Shown: piece by piece, positions 43,712 through 57,427 of the stretch
Layout of the letters: each line of letters opens with the position of its first letter
Numbering within the stretch: position 1 is the stretch's first letter
NCBI GenBank assembly: GCA_029721435.1
Contig: CM056580.1
Span: 24,112,367 to 24,176,366, forward strand
DNA from: Gymnothorax reevesii
Taxonomy: Eukaryota > Chordata > Actinopteri > Anguilliformes > Muraenidae
Direction of reading: 5' to 3'
Length of the DNA: 64,000 nt
Position numbers and translations under genes: made by a program
The notes under the pieces: model-generated
Databases searched by the model: none
What the model was told of the DNA's origin: nothing
What the model saw: only the letters and a program-made list of their open reading frames with translations

Positions 43712-46700
43712 ATTTAATGATTTAACTTGTGGGTTCAAGTTTTATTTAAAATAAACAGCTTTTTCTAATCTGATGTGCGCAGACTCCGAAAAAGTTTGCC
43801 CAGGGCCTATTTAAGACTGATAATGACAATTGATTTTCTTTATTTCTTTATTGCAATCAGCCGTTGCCACTGATTGTCCTGCACATTTGGGCTGTGGCCT
43901 TAGTCTCAGTAAGGGCTGGATCATCTTATGAGTAGGAGTGGCTCTAAGCTGTTACTCTAAATTCTATTTTTTCTCCCTCGAGTCTCTTTCAGGGAGCTAA
44001 ATTATTTGCGAGCAAATTATTAGGTACTGTAGGTTCTCTAAGCCTCTTTCCATTTCTCTTCATCTTCCTCTTTGCTAATGCGCCCTAGTGGCTCAATGCT
44101 GATCCTGTGCAGTTTGATACAAATACTTGGCAATGAAGCCCTGTACAACTGCCCTACTTAAAACCTGCTCAGTGGAGGAATGGGGGATAATTCAACTTGC
44201 TAGATGTGACCAACTGGTGTCTTCAGCGCCGTTGATTAGTGTGATTAAAACACATCACACAGTGGCAGTCATCTCACTCTGCTTCAGTCATCACATTTTA
44301 AGTAAGCAATTTAATTCACGTTAGGACATCAAATAATAATGTTGTGTCTTCGCTATAAGTGCGAGGTGAATAGACTTCTCACAACAGTTCGTTTTGATTT
44401 TGTTTCCATTTTTATGATGCGCCAGTGGCATTGAGGCTGTTTTTATATGCAATTAAGCTGTATAATACTGGCATAGAATTTTAGTCGAAAAACATTCTGG
44501 AATTCCTTCTTTTTTAAGGGTTAAATGAATAATTAAACGTAAATACACTGTCAGAGAGTGATACTAATATAACTCTCCCACTCCTACCTACATTAATGCA
44601 GATTGAGTATGCTGAAGTAAAATGGCTGATTTGTAGTGGCTGAGGTGCCTTTCATTGCTTTTCTGATGGTCACTTGAATTCTGTGTCAGCTTGATCCATT
44701 GTTGGCATTGGTGTCAGTTTTAGTGGTAGCGGTAGTATCTGCGTCCCCAGTGATGTCAGTCATGTTAAATTTGCAGTACTCAGCCCAGAAGTACACTCTG
44801 TGCTACATCTTGCTGCAGGATGGTTGGGTGGGGAAAGCAGTGATCTCACTGGCTGGAAGAACTTGGGGTTGGAAGAGATCCAGTTTTGGTTTGTGTTAAC
44901 AAACCAACTCTCCTTTATATGCCTTGGTTTCTTGCAAGTTGGACTGGACCCTACTTTAGTGTGAAATTCACACTGCGCGTGTTAAATGCCTGTGCTGTGG
45001 ACGATACCCCTGTGATAGTGTGGCAAGTGCTGCTGCCAAAAATACTGCCATTTTGTTTTCAAGAAATGATGTTGTCATGGCAACACATTGGCTACATGTT
45101 TTCATGGTAATTTTGAGCTGGTCTTATTCTACTGTATTATGTTATAATACTAGCATGCATGTGTGTGTGTGTAATTCCTTTCCATATGGTGTGCTAACCG
45201 TGTTTGTCTTAGGCAGAGTCCTGTATGAGAAACACTGTGCCCTTCTCCTGAAGACAGGGCAGGGATGGGGGCTGCTTCCTCTGTTTCTCAGACAGAGGGA
45301 ACCTCAATCTGGGACTCTATGTCTTGTAAGCAAAAGACTCAGGGTCACATGACCATATCCTTCCCCTCCATCCTGTCCCTAGCTTGTGCCCCACCCAGAC
45401 ATTGTGAAAGGAGAGAACAGCACAGTAATTACAGTGCAATTTCCCTGCCAAAAATTAAAGACTGAAAAATGATTAATGTTAGGTTTTGAGAAACAAGCAA
45501 GAGCCTGGAAATTGGTTGAGACAATGGCCCCAATAGTGTATCAAGGACCGGTTCCCACACAGTGATTATAATACAACCACTGTGTCACATGTCTAATTCA
45601 CTTAGCCTTGGTGCATCTTAGAAAAAGTGTTCTTCATTGCGGTTGTGCATTTATTTATTTTCCTATTTGAAGTTTATTACTTTTTTTTTTAGTGTGTTTC
45701 ATAGTTAGTTCCTGACGTAATTATGTATGAAGTGCCAGCCTGCACTGCAGTGAAGTGTCTCTTTTCTCCTGGGCTTGAATACAGAAATTATTAATTTTCT
45801 ATCTGAATACTGTAGAGATGAAGTAATGATTCTCTCATCAGTAATGTCATTGCATCATATGTGCATAATCTTAGCAAACTCAGGGAGGGTGTTCTTTTGA
45901 TAAATCTGAACTGCCACACGCTTCTCTGCACACTGCTATTGTGTTACCATTTTCAGAGCACAAAAATCACTTTTCCTGCTTGGACCGCTGGCTGGCTTTA
46001 TAGAATTAGTCAAGGTGACTTTACTAGTCTGACGTGCTCCAAACCACTGGGCAGTGTTGTAATTAAAGGAGTGTGGTCGTGAAATAAGAAAAGCCTGCTG
46101 ATGTCATGGGTGCAATGTGTCAGATAACCGCCAACCGCCAACAAAGGGCAGTGTCATGTGCTTGTGCTAGTCAGAGGACGTATATTTGGTGGCCTGTTAG
46201 TCATCTTTCCTGATGCTGGTGGCCTCCATCTCTCACACTATTGTCAGTATTTGACCAAACCACAAGGCACTTCCTCAGTGGAAATTATTATTGCAGCAAA
46301 GGGTGATCATATTATGGGAGTTTATTTTTTGTAGTATTTAATTCATTTTTTTTTTCTGGGCCCCAAGCTATTCGGGGAATGGAAAAACAGTGAACAGTAA
46401 AATAGTTTTACTCTGCTATTGGAAATTGTTGTTATTTTCAAATACTATTTGGTTGAATAATGTGCTGTGTTAGTTTGAATAGAAGTGTCTGTCGCTGAAC
46501 TAGAATGACTGTGATGAAAACAAACTGCAGAGGTTCGCACTTCTTTGTTGAACTGCTGTGACTGTGACAGTAACCTTACTTGCCATGGTAACTGCAGTTG
46601 TTTTTTTCCCCATTGGTAATGTTATAATGGAGAGTCAGCTTCGTTTTTGATTGGCTAGTGGCATTGATGTGCTGAAACTGTGAGCTGGATGATTCTCAGG

Positions 46701-48824
46701 AATTATCAGCTCATTCTGTTTACTTAATACCCTGCATCAAAGATGCTGGCAAAGGTAAGATATCAGAGTCAGAGCTTTGCGTGGGGAACAAAGAGCTTAC
46801 TTACCCTAGAGAAATAAGAGAGAACAGGGATAACTCCATCAATGCGTTTGCAGGTAGGTACTCTACATTGAGAAGATCTGCTAGGAGTTGCAGTATTGTG
46901 AGCTCATGCATTCATATCTTTTTGCATGTGCTGGTACGTGTCCTTGATTGCTCTTTGTTTTCTACCACTCTGCATCTTGGTTCTTACACAAACCCCCCTG
47001 CTTCCCTTCCCATCAGCATCCAGCCCTGGGAAACAAAATTGTTCCGAACAAAATGGCCTCCAAGACCCCAGGGGTCTCAGTCCCTGGAAACAACCCCAAT
47101 CTCAACCCACCTAGACTGTGGTTTTACCCTTTGGCTTTTTTTGATTTGTTCAAAACTATAAAGTTTGTGCACTGAAACTTCATTGTTGTCAGTTGCCAGT
47201 TACTGGTACATCAGCTTTCGAATGTCCATTTACAATTATAACTTCTCATTATTTGTGATTTTTCCTTAAAGGTGTGCATATTTTTTGAATGAACTGATCC
47301 AGGGTCTGTTTAATGGGGCTTCAGGCGCAGGCAGAGTGTGTGAAACTCATGAAGTAGGGGGAATCTGGGGGCGGAAGGGCTACAATGGAGCCACAGTGCG
47401 GTTGCCTGGTTACTGGGTCTGTGAGTGCTAGAACTTTCCCCATTCATGAGACATTTCAATGTTTCTTAGAGAGCACTCATCTGTAAAAGCAGGAGATGCC
47501 ATTTACTGAGTGTATTTGGCCATAATTTAACCTTTTAATATGTGCTTTTAAATACAGGTTGAAGTTGGATAATTTGTTTGTCTTTCAGACGTTGGCAGTA
47601 GTTTGCTATCAAATTTGCTATCCTTGCTTTTCTGAAACTCAGCTATCATGTTGTCAATTATTGTTGAAAGGAATGAGACACATTGATCTTTTCCTCTGTG
47701 TAATGTGGCATGTCGGGTAGTTCATGAAGGTGCGGTCAGTGACCTGAAATGAGCTGAGTACTCTGTGCTGAAGCAGTATGTTGTGAAAGCTGCTGAGTGT
47801 GTGTTTGTTCATGAGAGAGAGTGGGAGAGGAAGGGAAGAGGGAGGGATTTAGGGAGTGGAATTAGCGGAATGAAGTAATTTTAGGAGGGTATACAATGTT
47901 CTTTCTACTGTTCCCTTATGTAAGGAGATTAGCCTGCTCTTACCTTACATGCTTCGGTTACAGAGTTGCTGGAGCACAGGAAGTCACCTGGTGCAAGGAC
48001 TTTCCTACCTTCTTGTCTTGTGACTGCTGTTGTTGGGCACTTTGGCTTCTTGTTCTAGCTGAATGATGGGTCCATCCCGCACAACTTTTTTTGTCACACT
48101 GCTGCACTCTGGCACTCTTAACATAAACGTAAGGAATATCCCAACGCCTATTTTTGCATGTACAGAAGGGAGACCAACCACTGGATCCTGACCCATATTC
48201 CCAATAGCCCCGAATGCACTGACAAAACAAGAAAAAAAGGACCAATGGCACTGTAGCTCACCAGCTCAATAACTGAGCCAATTGTTCAGCATTTCTGAGA
48301 AAAGCTTTTCAGAGATTCAATGGTGTACGAAAACAGCACTTTAAAATGTTTGAAGTGAATCTGGCCACCGGTTTCATAGGAGATGATTGTGAAAGATATT
48401 CCCATTATAAGTAAATGGGGAAACTTTAAATTTAAAAATTTTCTTAAAAATAAAAAAATTCAAATTTTTCAAAACTGTGAACATCTTGGTCCACATTTTC
48501 CCAAGGAAGCTCCATACCAAATTTGAGCTAAATTGGGCCAGTAATTTTGATGAAGAAGATTTGCTAACAGATGACAATCACGATCGCAATCACGACCACG
48601 ATCATGCCTATGACGCCGGACGCCACCCGATCGCGATAGCTCACGGCCAAGGCAGTCATGATATTGCAAAGGAAATGAGCAACATTTCAGTGTTGATGCT
48701 TTTTGCTGATGGCAGGGAACAAACATGCCTCTTATTTGTAGTGATTCTAAAATCTCTCGACACTGGCTGAGGTAGATGCTTAGATGCTGTGAGATGGTAA
48801 TGTCCCAGCTGGACTTCATTCCTC
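43712..48824. other. Non-coding DNA, probably rusc2 5' intron or upstream region
   Basis: No gene supported. Short ORFs have no domain. A His/Asp-codon-rich patch at about 48574-48640 (CACGATCGCAATCACGACCA) resembles a dispersed fish repeat. Confidence 0.45.
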
Positions 48825-50769
48825 CACAGGCTGAGTTAGTTAATGTCCCACAGGCTGAGTTAGTTAATGTCCCACAGGCTGAGTTATTTAATGTCCTGCA
48901 GGCTGAGTTGGTTAATGTCCCACAGGCTGAGTTAGTTAATGTCCCACAGGCTGAGTTAGTTAATGTCCCACAGGCTGACTTAGTTAATGTCCTACAGGCT
49001 GAGTAAGTTAATGTCCTACAGGCTTAGTCAGTTAATGTCCCACAGGCTGAGTTAGATAATGTCCCACAGGCTGAGTTAGTTAATGTCCCATAGGCTGAGT
49101 TAGTTAATGTCCCACAGGCTGACTTAGTTAATGTCCTACAGGCTGAGTCAGTTAATGTCCTACAGGCTGAGTCAGTTAATGTCCCACAGGCTGAGTTAGT
49201 TAATGTCCCACAGGCTGAGTTAGTTAATGTCCCATAGGCTGAGTTAGTTAATGTCCCACAGGCTGAGTCAGTTAATGTCCCACAGGTTGAGTCAGTTAAT
49301 GTCCCATAGGCTGAGTTAGTTAATGTCCCACAGGCTGAGTTAGTTAATGTCCTACAGGCTGAGTCAGTTAATGTCCAGCTGGCTGAGTCTGTTAATGTCC
49401 CACAGGCTGAGTTAGTTAATGTCCTACCGGCTAAGTCAGTTAATGTCCCGCAGGCTGAGTCAGTTAATGTCCCACAGGCTGAGTCAGTTAATGTCCCACA
49501 GGCTGAGTCAGTTAATGTCCCACAGGCTGAGTTTGTTAATGTCCCACAGGCTGAGTTAGTTAATGTCCTACAGGCTGAGTCAGTTAATGTCCCGCAGGCT
49601 GAGTCAGTTAATGTCCCACAGGCTGAGTCAGTTAATGTCCCACAGGCTGAGTTAGTTAATGTCCTACAGGCTGAGTCAGTTAATGTCTTACAGGCTGAGT
49701 TAGTTAATGTCCTACAGGCTGAGTTAGTTAATGTCCCACAGGCTGAGTTAGTTAATGTCCTACAGGCTTAGTCAGTTAATGTCCCGCAGGCTGAATTAGT
49801 TAATGTCCTACAGGCTGAGTTAGTTAATGTCCTACAGGCTGAATTAGTTAATGTCCTACAGGCTGAATTAGTTAATGTCCTACAAGCTGAGTTAGTTAAT
49901 GTCCTACAGGCTGAATTAGTTAATGTTCTACAGGCTGAGTTAGTTAATGTCCTACAGGCTGAGTTAGTTAATGTCCTACAGGCTGAATTAGTTAATGTAC
50001 CACAGGCTGAGTTAGTCAATGTCTCACAAGCTGAGTTAGTTAGTGTCCCACAGGCTGAGTTAGTTAATGTCCTACAGGCTGAATTAGTTAATGTTCTACA
50101 GGCTGAGTTAGTTAATGTCCTACAGGCTGAGTTAGTTAATGTCCTACAGGCTGAGTCAGTTAGTGTCCCACAGGCTGAGTTAGTTAATGTCCTACAGGCT
50201 GAGTTAGTTAATGTACCACAAGCTGAGTTAGTTAATGTCCTACAGGCTGAGTTAGTTAATGTCCTACAGGCTTAGTCAGTTAATGTCCCGCAGGCTGAAT
50301 TAGTTAATGTCCTACAGGCTGAGTTAGTTAATGTCCTACAGGCTGAATTAGTTAATGTCCTACAGGCTGAATTAGTTAATGTCCTACAAGCTGAGTTAGT
50401 TAATGTCCTACAGGCTGAATTAGTTAATGTTCTACAGGCTGAGTTAGTTAATGTCCTACAGGCTGAGTTAGTTAATGTCCTACAGGCTGAATTAGTTAAT
50501 GTACCACAGGCTGAGTTAGTCAATGTCTCACAGGCTGAGTTAGTTAGTGTCCCACAGGCTGAGTTAGTTAATGTCCTACAGGCTGAGTTAGTTAATGTCC
50601 TACAGGCTGAGTCAGTTAGTGTCCCACAGGCTGAGTTAGTTAATGTCCTACAGGCTGAGTTAGTTAATGTACCACAAGCTGAGTTAGTTAATGTCCTACA
50701 GGCTGAGTTAGTTAATGTCCCACAGGCTGAGTTAGTTAATGTCCCACAGACTGAGTTGGTTAATGCCCT
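48825..50769. repeat. 24-bp minisatellite array, ~81 units
   Basis: Tandem 24-bp units with core GGCTGAGTTAGTTAATGTCC followed by YACA. Point variants (TGAGTCA, TGAATTA, CTTAG, GTACC) mark sub-blocks. The unit length is a multiple of three, so both strands have long repetitive frames (AELVNVPQ on +, TNSACRTL on -) that are not genes. A block of about 500 bp is duplicated in tandem (49741-50244 and 50245-50700). It lies 0.5 kb upstream of the rusc2 start exon. Confidence 0.97.
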
Positions 50770-51282
50770 TCACTTTTGTTTGCCTCTCCTTTCGTGCTGC
50801 TGCCCTTTCTGTCGAGTTGATACTTTCCCTGAATTTTCCTTCAGTCTCCCCTGTTGTCCCCTAGAATGAGCTTCAAGTGGTGTTAATAAGTGAGAGTGCT
50901 CTCTCTCAGTGATTACAATTTGTGCTCCAACTTTCAAACTTTGAAAAAAAAATCCATGCAGTGTACAAAATGAAAAAATCAGAGGAATTAATTAGTGAGA
51001 TCAGCTGGTGGAGTTGTGAGTTGAAGAAAAATTTTTCTTTTACTTTTACTTTCTGACCTGTCAATTTTACACCACTATTTTTTCCTAAGTAAATAAGCAG
51101 AAGATAAATCAAGCTGTTTTCTACTCTTTCAGATGTTTTTCTCAGACCATGAAGATACCAACTCCAAACATAAAGTTCCATCATTCCCAGGGCCCTGCCA
51201 CCTGGACCCTGGTTCTGGACATCTGAACTAGACTCTGCTCTTCGCTGGCCTGACAGCCCCTTCTCTGCTCTCCCACCTGCAG

Positions 51283-51292
51283 TAAGTTAACG
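51283..51292 (+). other. rusc2: rusc2 5' UTR portion of the start exon
   Basis: Acceptor cacctgcag ends at 51282. Ten bases precede the ATG, which has A at -3 and G at +4, a strong Kozak context. So a non-coding exon must lie upstream. Confidence 0.65.
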
Positions 51293-52687
51293 ATGGACAG
51301 CGCTCCAAAACTATCGGGGGAGACCCTCATTGTGCATCACATCCCCCTGGTGCACTGCCAGGTGACGGGGCGTCGGTGCCGTGGGCAGGTAAAGCGTCCT
51401 GCTTCCTTCGGCCCCCCTGAGAGCCTGAGCCTAACCCGTACCACGTCCCTGCCTGAGCATGATGTCCTCCACCGGGAGAGGCTGTTGTACAGTAGCCTTA
51501 TCCAAACCTCCAGCAACAGCACCAGCTCCACTGGAGTCGGATTAGGGAGTGAAGGTGGATCAAGGGCCAGGCAGGGTTGTGGGAGCCTGGCCAGTGATGA
51601 CTCCTCCTCCTCTACCTCCAATGCCTCTGAGGAGCCGCCCCCTCCAGCTCAGTCCCTCCCTAAACCCCGGGAACGGTGCAATACTTCACGCCAGAACCCC
51701 TTCCTTCGAGATACCGAAGACAAGGTGGAAGAAAAGGAAGAGGGGAATTTGAATGGGTACCTGAAGGACTCCTTCCATCTCCATGGAAACTCCAATGCCA
51801 ATGTTAGCCTTGCCAATGGGGCAGAGGCCTCGCCTTTCCACCTGCATGATGAAGGCTACACCCCTGAGCCCTTCCTCCTACACAGCTCCCTAAGCGGGGG
51901 ATGGGACTCCATCAGCAGCCATTCGGGGGCCACAGACAGCCACGAGAGGGCTCAAACTGGCACATCAGGAACCCATTCTCAGTTCCAAAACCTAGGACTG
52001 TCTGATTTGGGGACCCAGCGACGTCACGGCAGCAGCGGCTCTACCTTATCCATGGAGTGGGGCGATGAAGAGGAGGAAGATGAAGATCAGCCGATGACGA
52101 GTGGCCGAGCCTGCAGCTGCTGCTCTAGTTCAGACGCTGCCCCTCCTGTCTCTTGCTCCAGCGGCCTATCGGAGCCCTTCCCTGAGGATGGGCGCCACCT
52201 CCACCAATGCTATGGCAGTGACTCATCTTGCAATAGCTCGGATGGCATGCTCGTCAACTTCAGCGCCATCTACAACAAAATGAGCAATGTCGTTCCCTCC
52301 ACGGCCAAGCTTGCCAATCTCAATGACCCCAATGAGCAGACCTGCACTTCCTCTTCTGACGAACCAGGGGGTGCCTTCTATCTGGACCTTCAGACCTCTC
52401 CCACTGAGTCTTGTGTTGGCCTGGATGCCAACTGTAACTCATACCCCATGCCCCAAGAGGGCGCTCCGGATATGACTTCTTGCTTCCAGAGCCAGGTGCG
52501 GCTGGTGGTGGCTACTCAAAACTACTACAAACTTGTGACCTGTGACCTCTCATCCCAGTCCTCTCCCAGCCCGCTTGGATCCTCCCTCACCAGCTGTCCC
52601 GAGGAGCCCCAGGGGCCAAGCCCAGCCCAACCTACTGAGTACTTCCTGTTCAGACAACAGGAGGAAAAGGAGGAGAAGCTGTGTCGG
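51293..52687 (+). CDS. rusc2: rusc2 coding exon 1
   Basis: 465 codons from ATG 51293 to CGG, donor gtgtgt at 52688 in phase 0. Contains Ser-rich and acidic tracts ([10 protein letters not shown]), a Cys/Ser block ([10 protein letters not shown]) and the conserved [20 protein letters not shown]. Reading continues into a (TG)n run if not spliced, which is why the raw frame looks longer. Confidence 0.93.
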
Positions 52688-55600
52688 GTGTGTACATGCA
52701 TGTATTTATGTGTGCTCTGTGTGTGTGTGTGTATGTATGTGTATGCTTGTGGGCTGTCAGGGTAAGTTGGGCTCTTTATTCCCCTGAAGAACATACAGTA
52801 ATGCATTAAATTAAGTGGTATAACACAAGTAAGTCAGCTCAGTACTGACAAAGTTTTAATGAGGTATTGTCCTCACATAGGCTGCTTTGAGAATAGCTCA
52901 AAAATAGCAAAAAAAAACCACATTACATTTGCTATATGCTTTATTTCAAGTTGTATTTCACTGAACTCTTTAACTTGCTCATGTCAGAGTTTAAGAAACG
53001 TGCAGGTGCTATGCTCAATCGGCTGCTGTTCACAGAAAGCTTGATATCTGAACCTTCATCTCCTGTAGAGCGAGGAAGAGGATGGAGCTCAAACTGAAGA
53101 TGGGGAACTAGACCCCACCCGTAAGGTGATTGAGGGGCAGGTGTACGTGAATGCCTCCACGCCTGTTAGCAGTCAGGGTGGAGCTGAGGGGCGCCTTCGC
53201 TCCCGCAGCTATGACCGCCACCTGGACCACACCCCGTCCCCACGGCTGGGCTCCCTGGAGCGCATGCTCAGCTGTCCTGTCCGTCTCAGTGAAGGCGCCA
53301 CCGACTCCTCGAACCAGGCCCCGCCCCGTGTCACCTCGTTTGCAGAGATCGCCCGAAGCAAGAGGCGCAATGGGGCTGCGGTGGCGTGGTTCGCAGGGGC
53401 CTCTGGTGGGTCCCCCTCTCTGAGGGTGGGGCCGGACACTTCCTCCAGCCAATCTTTGGAATTCTCCCCCATCCCAGAACTCCTGCAGCTCAGTCACAGC
53501 CACAGCCTCCCGCCCCTGCCCTTCGCCCGCCCTGACACATCCCCTCACCCCCACCACCAGGAGGCACGCACCAAAGCTGAAGGTAAGACAAATAAAGGTC
53601 TGTCTCTGTCACTTGTTATCCCTTTTGCGTGCATTGGCCTGAGAGTGGGCCGCAAGGCATAATTGTGTTTTTATACAGTGAAATATTGTGCTTTGCTGTG
53701 GAAATACATATTGTTCAGAGGTTTGAGGACTCAGCATTTTAACTGCATAAGCTAATATGATGGTGAAAATAGTTTGCGTTAGATCAGGCGAATTTAGGAG
53801 GGGCAAAACAATCCTAAACTTGTTTCTGGTTTACACTAGCCTCACTTGCAATGTCGCACACTGACACTGATATACTGCTGAAAGCAATGTGAAACCACAC
53901 CTTACTCATTCAAGAAAACTTTCTCGAGAGATTTTGACGCAAACAATTTGTAAATGATTTTTAATAGTCTCGACTCTGAAGAGGGACTGCCAAACAAGGC
54001 CACACAACTGTGGGTAGATTTCAAAACAGAAGTCCTGAAATTCACTTCTACACGGAGACACCTGTACATGTTGAACTACATGCTGATTATGCAGCAGCAA
54101 ACTGCCTATGCTCTAGTGTATGTTACATGACCCCCTGATTGTTGCATTCCTCCCTCTCTCTGATATACTACAACTATTGAGTGAAACCTTTTGCGTCGGA
54201 GGCAGAAAGAAACAGGTCATGTTGTCTGGGTGGCTAAAGTCAGAAGGAATCCACCTTCTATGAAGTGTCCAGGGAGAAAGTTTGGGAGTGCTGCAAAAGT
54301 TAATTCTTAATGACAGCTTGTCATAGCATTGGCATTTATGTTAAGAATTAATAATACAACAATGCATTTAAATGTTATTAGGCCCTGTATTACTTTAATT
54401 ACATGATTACTACAAAATGATCACTCTTTCCAGTGCATTGAACTGCAAGATATGACTAGACTAGCTGAGGTAGTGCTAAGAGCTTTTCTATGAGTCGGAA
54501 ACTGTCCTTTGTTATAAATCAACACCCCGCTCAGAGCGTAGAATGTGTAATGTCAAGAAACGATACTCAAGAGATACTGATTTGTCAGAATTAGGCTTGT
54601 ATTGTACGTTGTAAAACAGCTGATCAGCTGTACATGCTAACTGTTGGACATGCTACATAATTCTGGTATTTTGCAAAGGGTGAGGGGGGAATTATCTTGG
54701 GGAAGATCTTCATTACAAATTCTATTCAGGATTATTGCAAGTAACGCAAGTAGATAACTTCAACAGAAGATAAATAACCAGTTAGCTACCTACAACAGCT
54801 AGGTACACATCTGTGCTAATGTGTTTACAATGAACGTCTGATATGTATTTGTACAACCAAATAACATGAGTGAATAAATGCCAGCTTGCTGCAGCAAACT
54901 CAGCATGGCGCTTTAGGCCAGCTTATCCTTTCCAACACAGTGTTTCTTTCTTTTTAAAAATATTACCATCTTTTCTTTTTCTGTTGCTTGTTCAGCAGAA
55001 CAATGAGAAACACATTTTCACTTCCACTGCTATAGGTCTACTAAATGACTCAATTTTGCACTTGTCTTCTTTGCTTTCATGTGGGAGTCCGACCTTTTTA
55101 CTTCAATGATGAAATATTCTTTGTGGACATGAAAAAGTGAGGAAAAAGAAAATAGAATCAGCATGAATATCCAGGGTCAGTCGGGCTACTGGAAACAGGA
55201 TTTTTTTTTTTTTTTTACGCCTTATTTTTCAAGGTGATGAGGCTTAGTCACAGCGCCACAGGGGCAGAAAAAAGCATAATATCTTCTTCTGTCGGACAAA
55301 AACTTACATTTCCAATTTTTTCGCTCTATTTAGATAATATTCTCAGCAGTTCTGACTATTTATAAGCAATTTCCTGAGTGTCACCTTTGAAATTTGATCA
55401 TGATTATGCCTGTAATCGAAGTGGTACAAGAACATTAAGCATTTTAGTTTGGGAGGACATTTGCTCCAAAAAGGACTGTATTTTAAAGGGTTAAATGTCA
55501 GTAAAGTTCAGATCAAGTCAATTTTATTATTTTAGTATATATTTAAAATAAATTTAGCCACAATATGCTTCTTTGTATAGCCACACCTAAATTCCCTCAT

Positions 55601-57362
55601 GAAAACAAAAATCTGATTTACTCAAAACAATTTCCTTCTTGGTATATTACTCAAAATCACGTATGTAGGTCCCTAACTAAATTGTTGATTTACTGTTATT
55701 ATTATGAGCATGTTCCCCAGCTATTTTTGGATCCCCAAATTATAGTTCATTATGGAGAATGATCATTTGGTTTTCAGTCAAAAGGAAAATCTTTTTAAAT
55801 CAATTCTGAAATGTCCCTACAACAAAACTTGAGCCGATTGTATCAGGAGCCGTGAGAAGCTCCATCTGTGCTGCAGCTGAGTGAAAGTAGTTTATAACCC
55901 AACTCTTTCTGATAAAGAGGGGTCAAAGGGCAAAGGGAGAGTTTTCTGCTGTTCTCTGGTATTCCATCTCGGGGATTGCTTCCTGTACGTACATTGCATT
56001 TTAAGTATTAATACGATACAGACGGTCTTGTGGGATTACTTGTATCTAGTTATTGTTTGCGCTGTCGTTGCTCTGTGCTCGTGCTGTTTTGTCATCGTTA
56101 GTGCGAGATGGTGCTAATTGAACTGGTAAGTACCTCCACATGAGGCTAACCCAATGTGGGGAAGATATTCAACAAAATGTAGACTGTTTATGGAGGAAAA
56201 ATTTTCCAAGCTCTTAGATTAGGCTTCCAAAATGTTCGATGACAGTTCGTTTTATGGAATGAGCAAATGGCCTTGACTGCTGCTGCAGCGCATTTTGTGG
56301 AAGATTGAAGTGATCTTCTTTCAGGCAAGAGGTCTGACTGTAAATGGATGTCTAATATCGCACATTTGACCTAGACGCCTCCTCCTCTATCTCTGTCATT
56401 CCCCCTCTATCCCTCCTGATCTCCTTACTCTCCGACAAGAACACTATCCTCTGGGACCTGCTGCAAGGTTACATGCGTGCCCGTCTTTTAATTTTTATGG
56501 TAATTCTTGGTATACTTGCTTGATTTAATGGAGGGTTTAACGTGCGAAAATTCAAACGGACGTGCTTCCCTTAAATAATTACTCTCAGTGGCCTGATTGT
56601 AACTGCTGTCCCACGGGAAGGGAGACATGAACTGTATGTTTATCTGTCTTTCGTTATTAAGTCAAAGCTGATAATATTAGAACACATTATTTGAGTCTTA
56701 GGCTCAGTGGTGGAATATCTTGGCAGGATATAGCATTTCATTTGGTTGGCTTTTACTGTTGAGTGGAGTGACCAGTGTCCTATACTTTGCCTTGCAGAAT
56801 TTTTATAGGTCTTCAGTTACTGCATGGTAGCACAGAACAGTAGCTAGCCGGGGTATTTTGGTGTTGGTTTCGTTAGTGCCAAAGAGATTCAGGATTTCAA
56901 AATGAACAGAAGCCCTTTGCTTAGTCATGTTAATCCAAGCCACTTCAGTCCAGACATTCTTTTAAAATGGCTCATTATCTCTGTGTTGAATATCTTGCAT
57001 TCCAATGACATACCGAGGCTCAAGGGGTCTGTGCTGGATTCTGTGAAAATTGTCTGTTTTTTTACAGCTTTTTTACAACTCTCAGAGAAAGTCTGTTCTG
57101 AATCTGAACAATAATGCCAGTGTTTGGACATCGGAAACTTTACCTATACCACCCCTAATTTATGAAATTATTTTTAAGTGACTACCATTGCATTTGACTT
57201 GTATGCAAACATCCTATATGTTTTTGCTGTCTTTTTTCCTTTTCTGGTTGTATTTTTTTTGTCTCCGAGAGAGAATTTTTCTTGGTTGCTGATTATTTTG
57301 GGGACTGGACTGTTACTTTGTTTGTGTGTGTGTGCGTGTGTTTGTGTGTCTTGCATGCCCGT

Positions 57363-57427
<65 letters not shown>

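Noticed and set aside
46781..47161. 126-codon + strand ORF
   Set aside because: Composition looks random, nothing recognisable, no matching exon structure.
47958..48251. 97-codon minus-strand ORF with several Cys residues
   Set aside because: I considered a zinc-binding or transposase remnant but could match no motif, so left it uncalled.
48776..49006. Repetitive frame encoding AELVNVPQ units on + (and TNSACRTL units on - at 49768-50019 and 50272-50523)
   Set aside because: Pure product of a 24-bp minisatellite whose length is a multiple of three. The frame is broken elsewhere in the array and there is no flanking coding signal.
48825..50769. CRISPR-like periodic array
   Set aside because: Units are contiguous with no unique spacers, in vertebrate DNA. 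It is a minisatellite.
52688..52765. Extension of rusc2 exon 1 through Cys/Val codons to 52765
   Set aside because: Reads into a (TG)n run. The phase-0 donor at 52688 joins correctly to SEEEDG at 53069.
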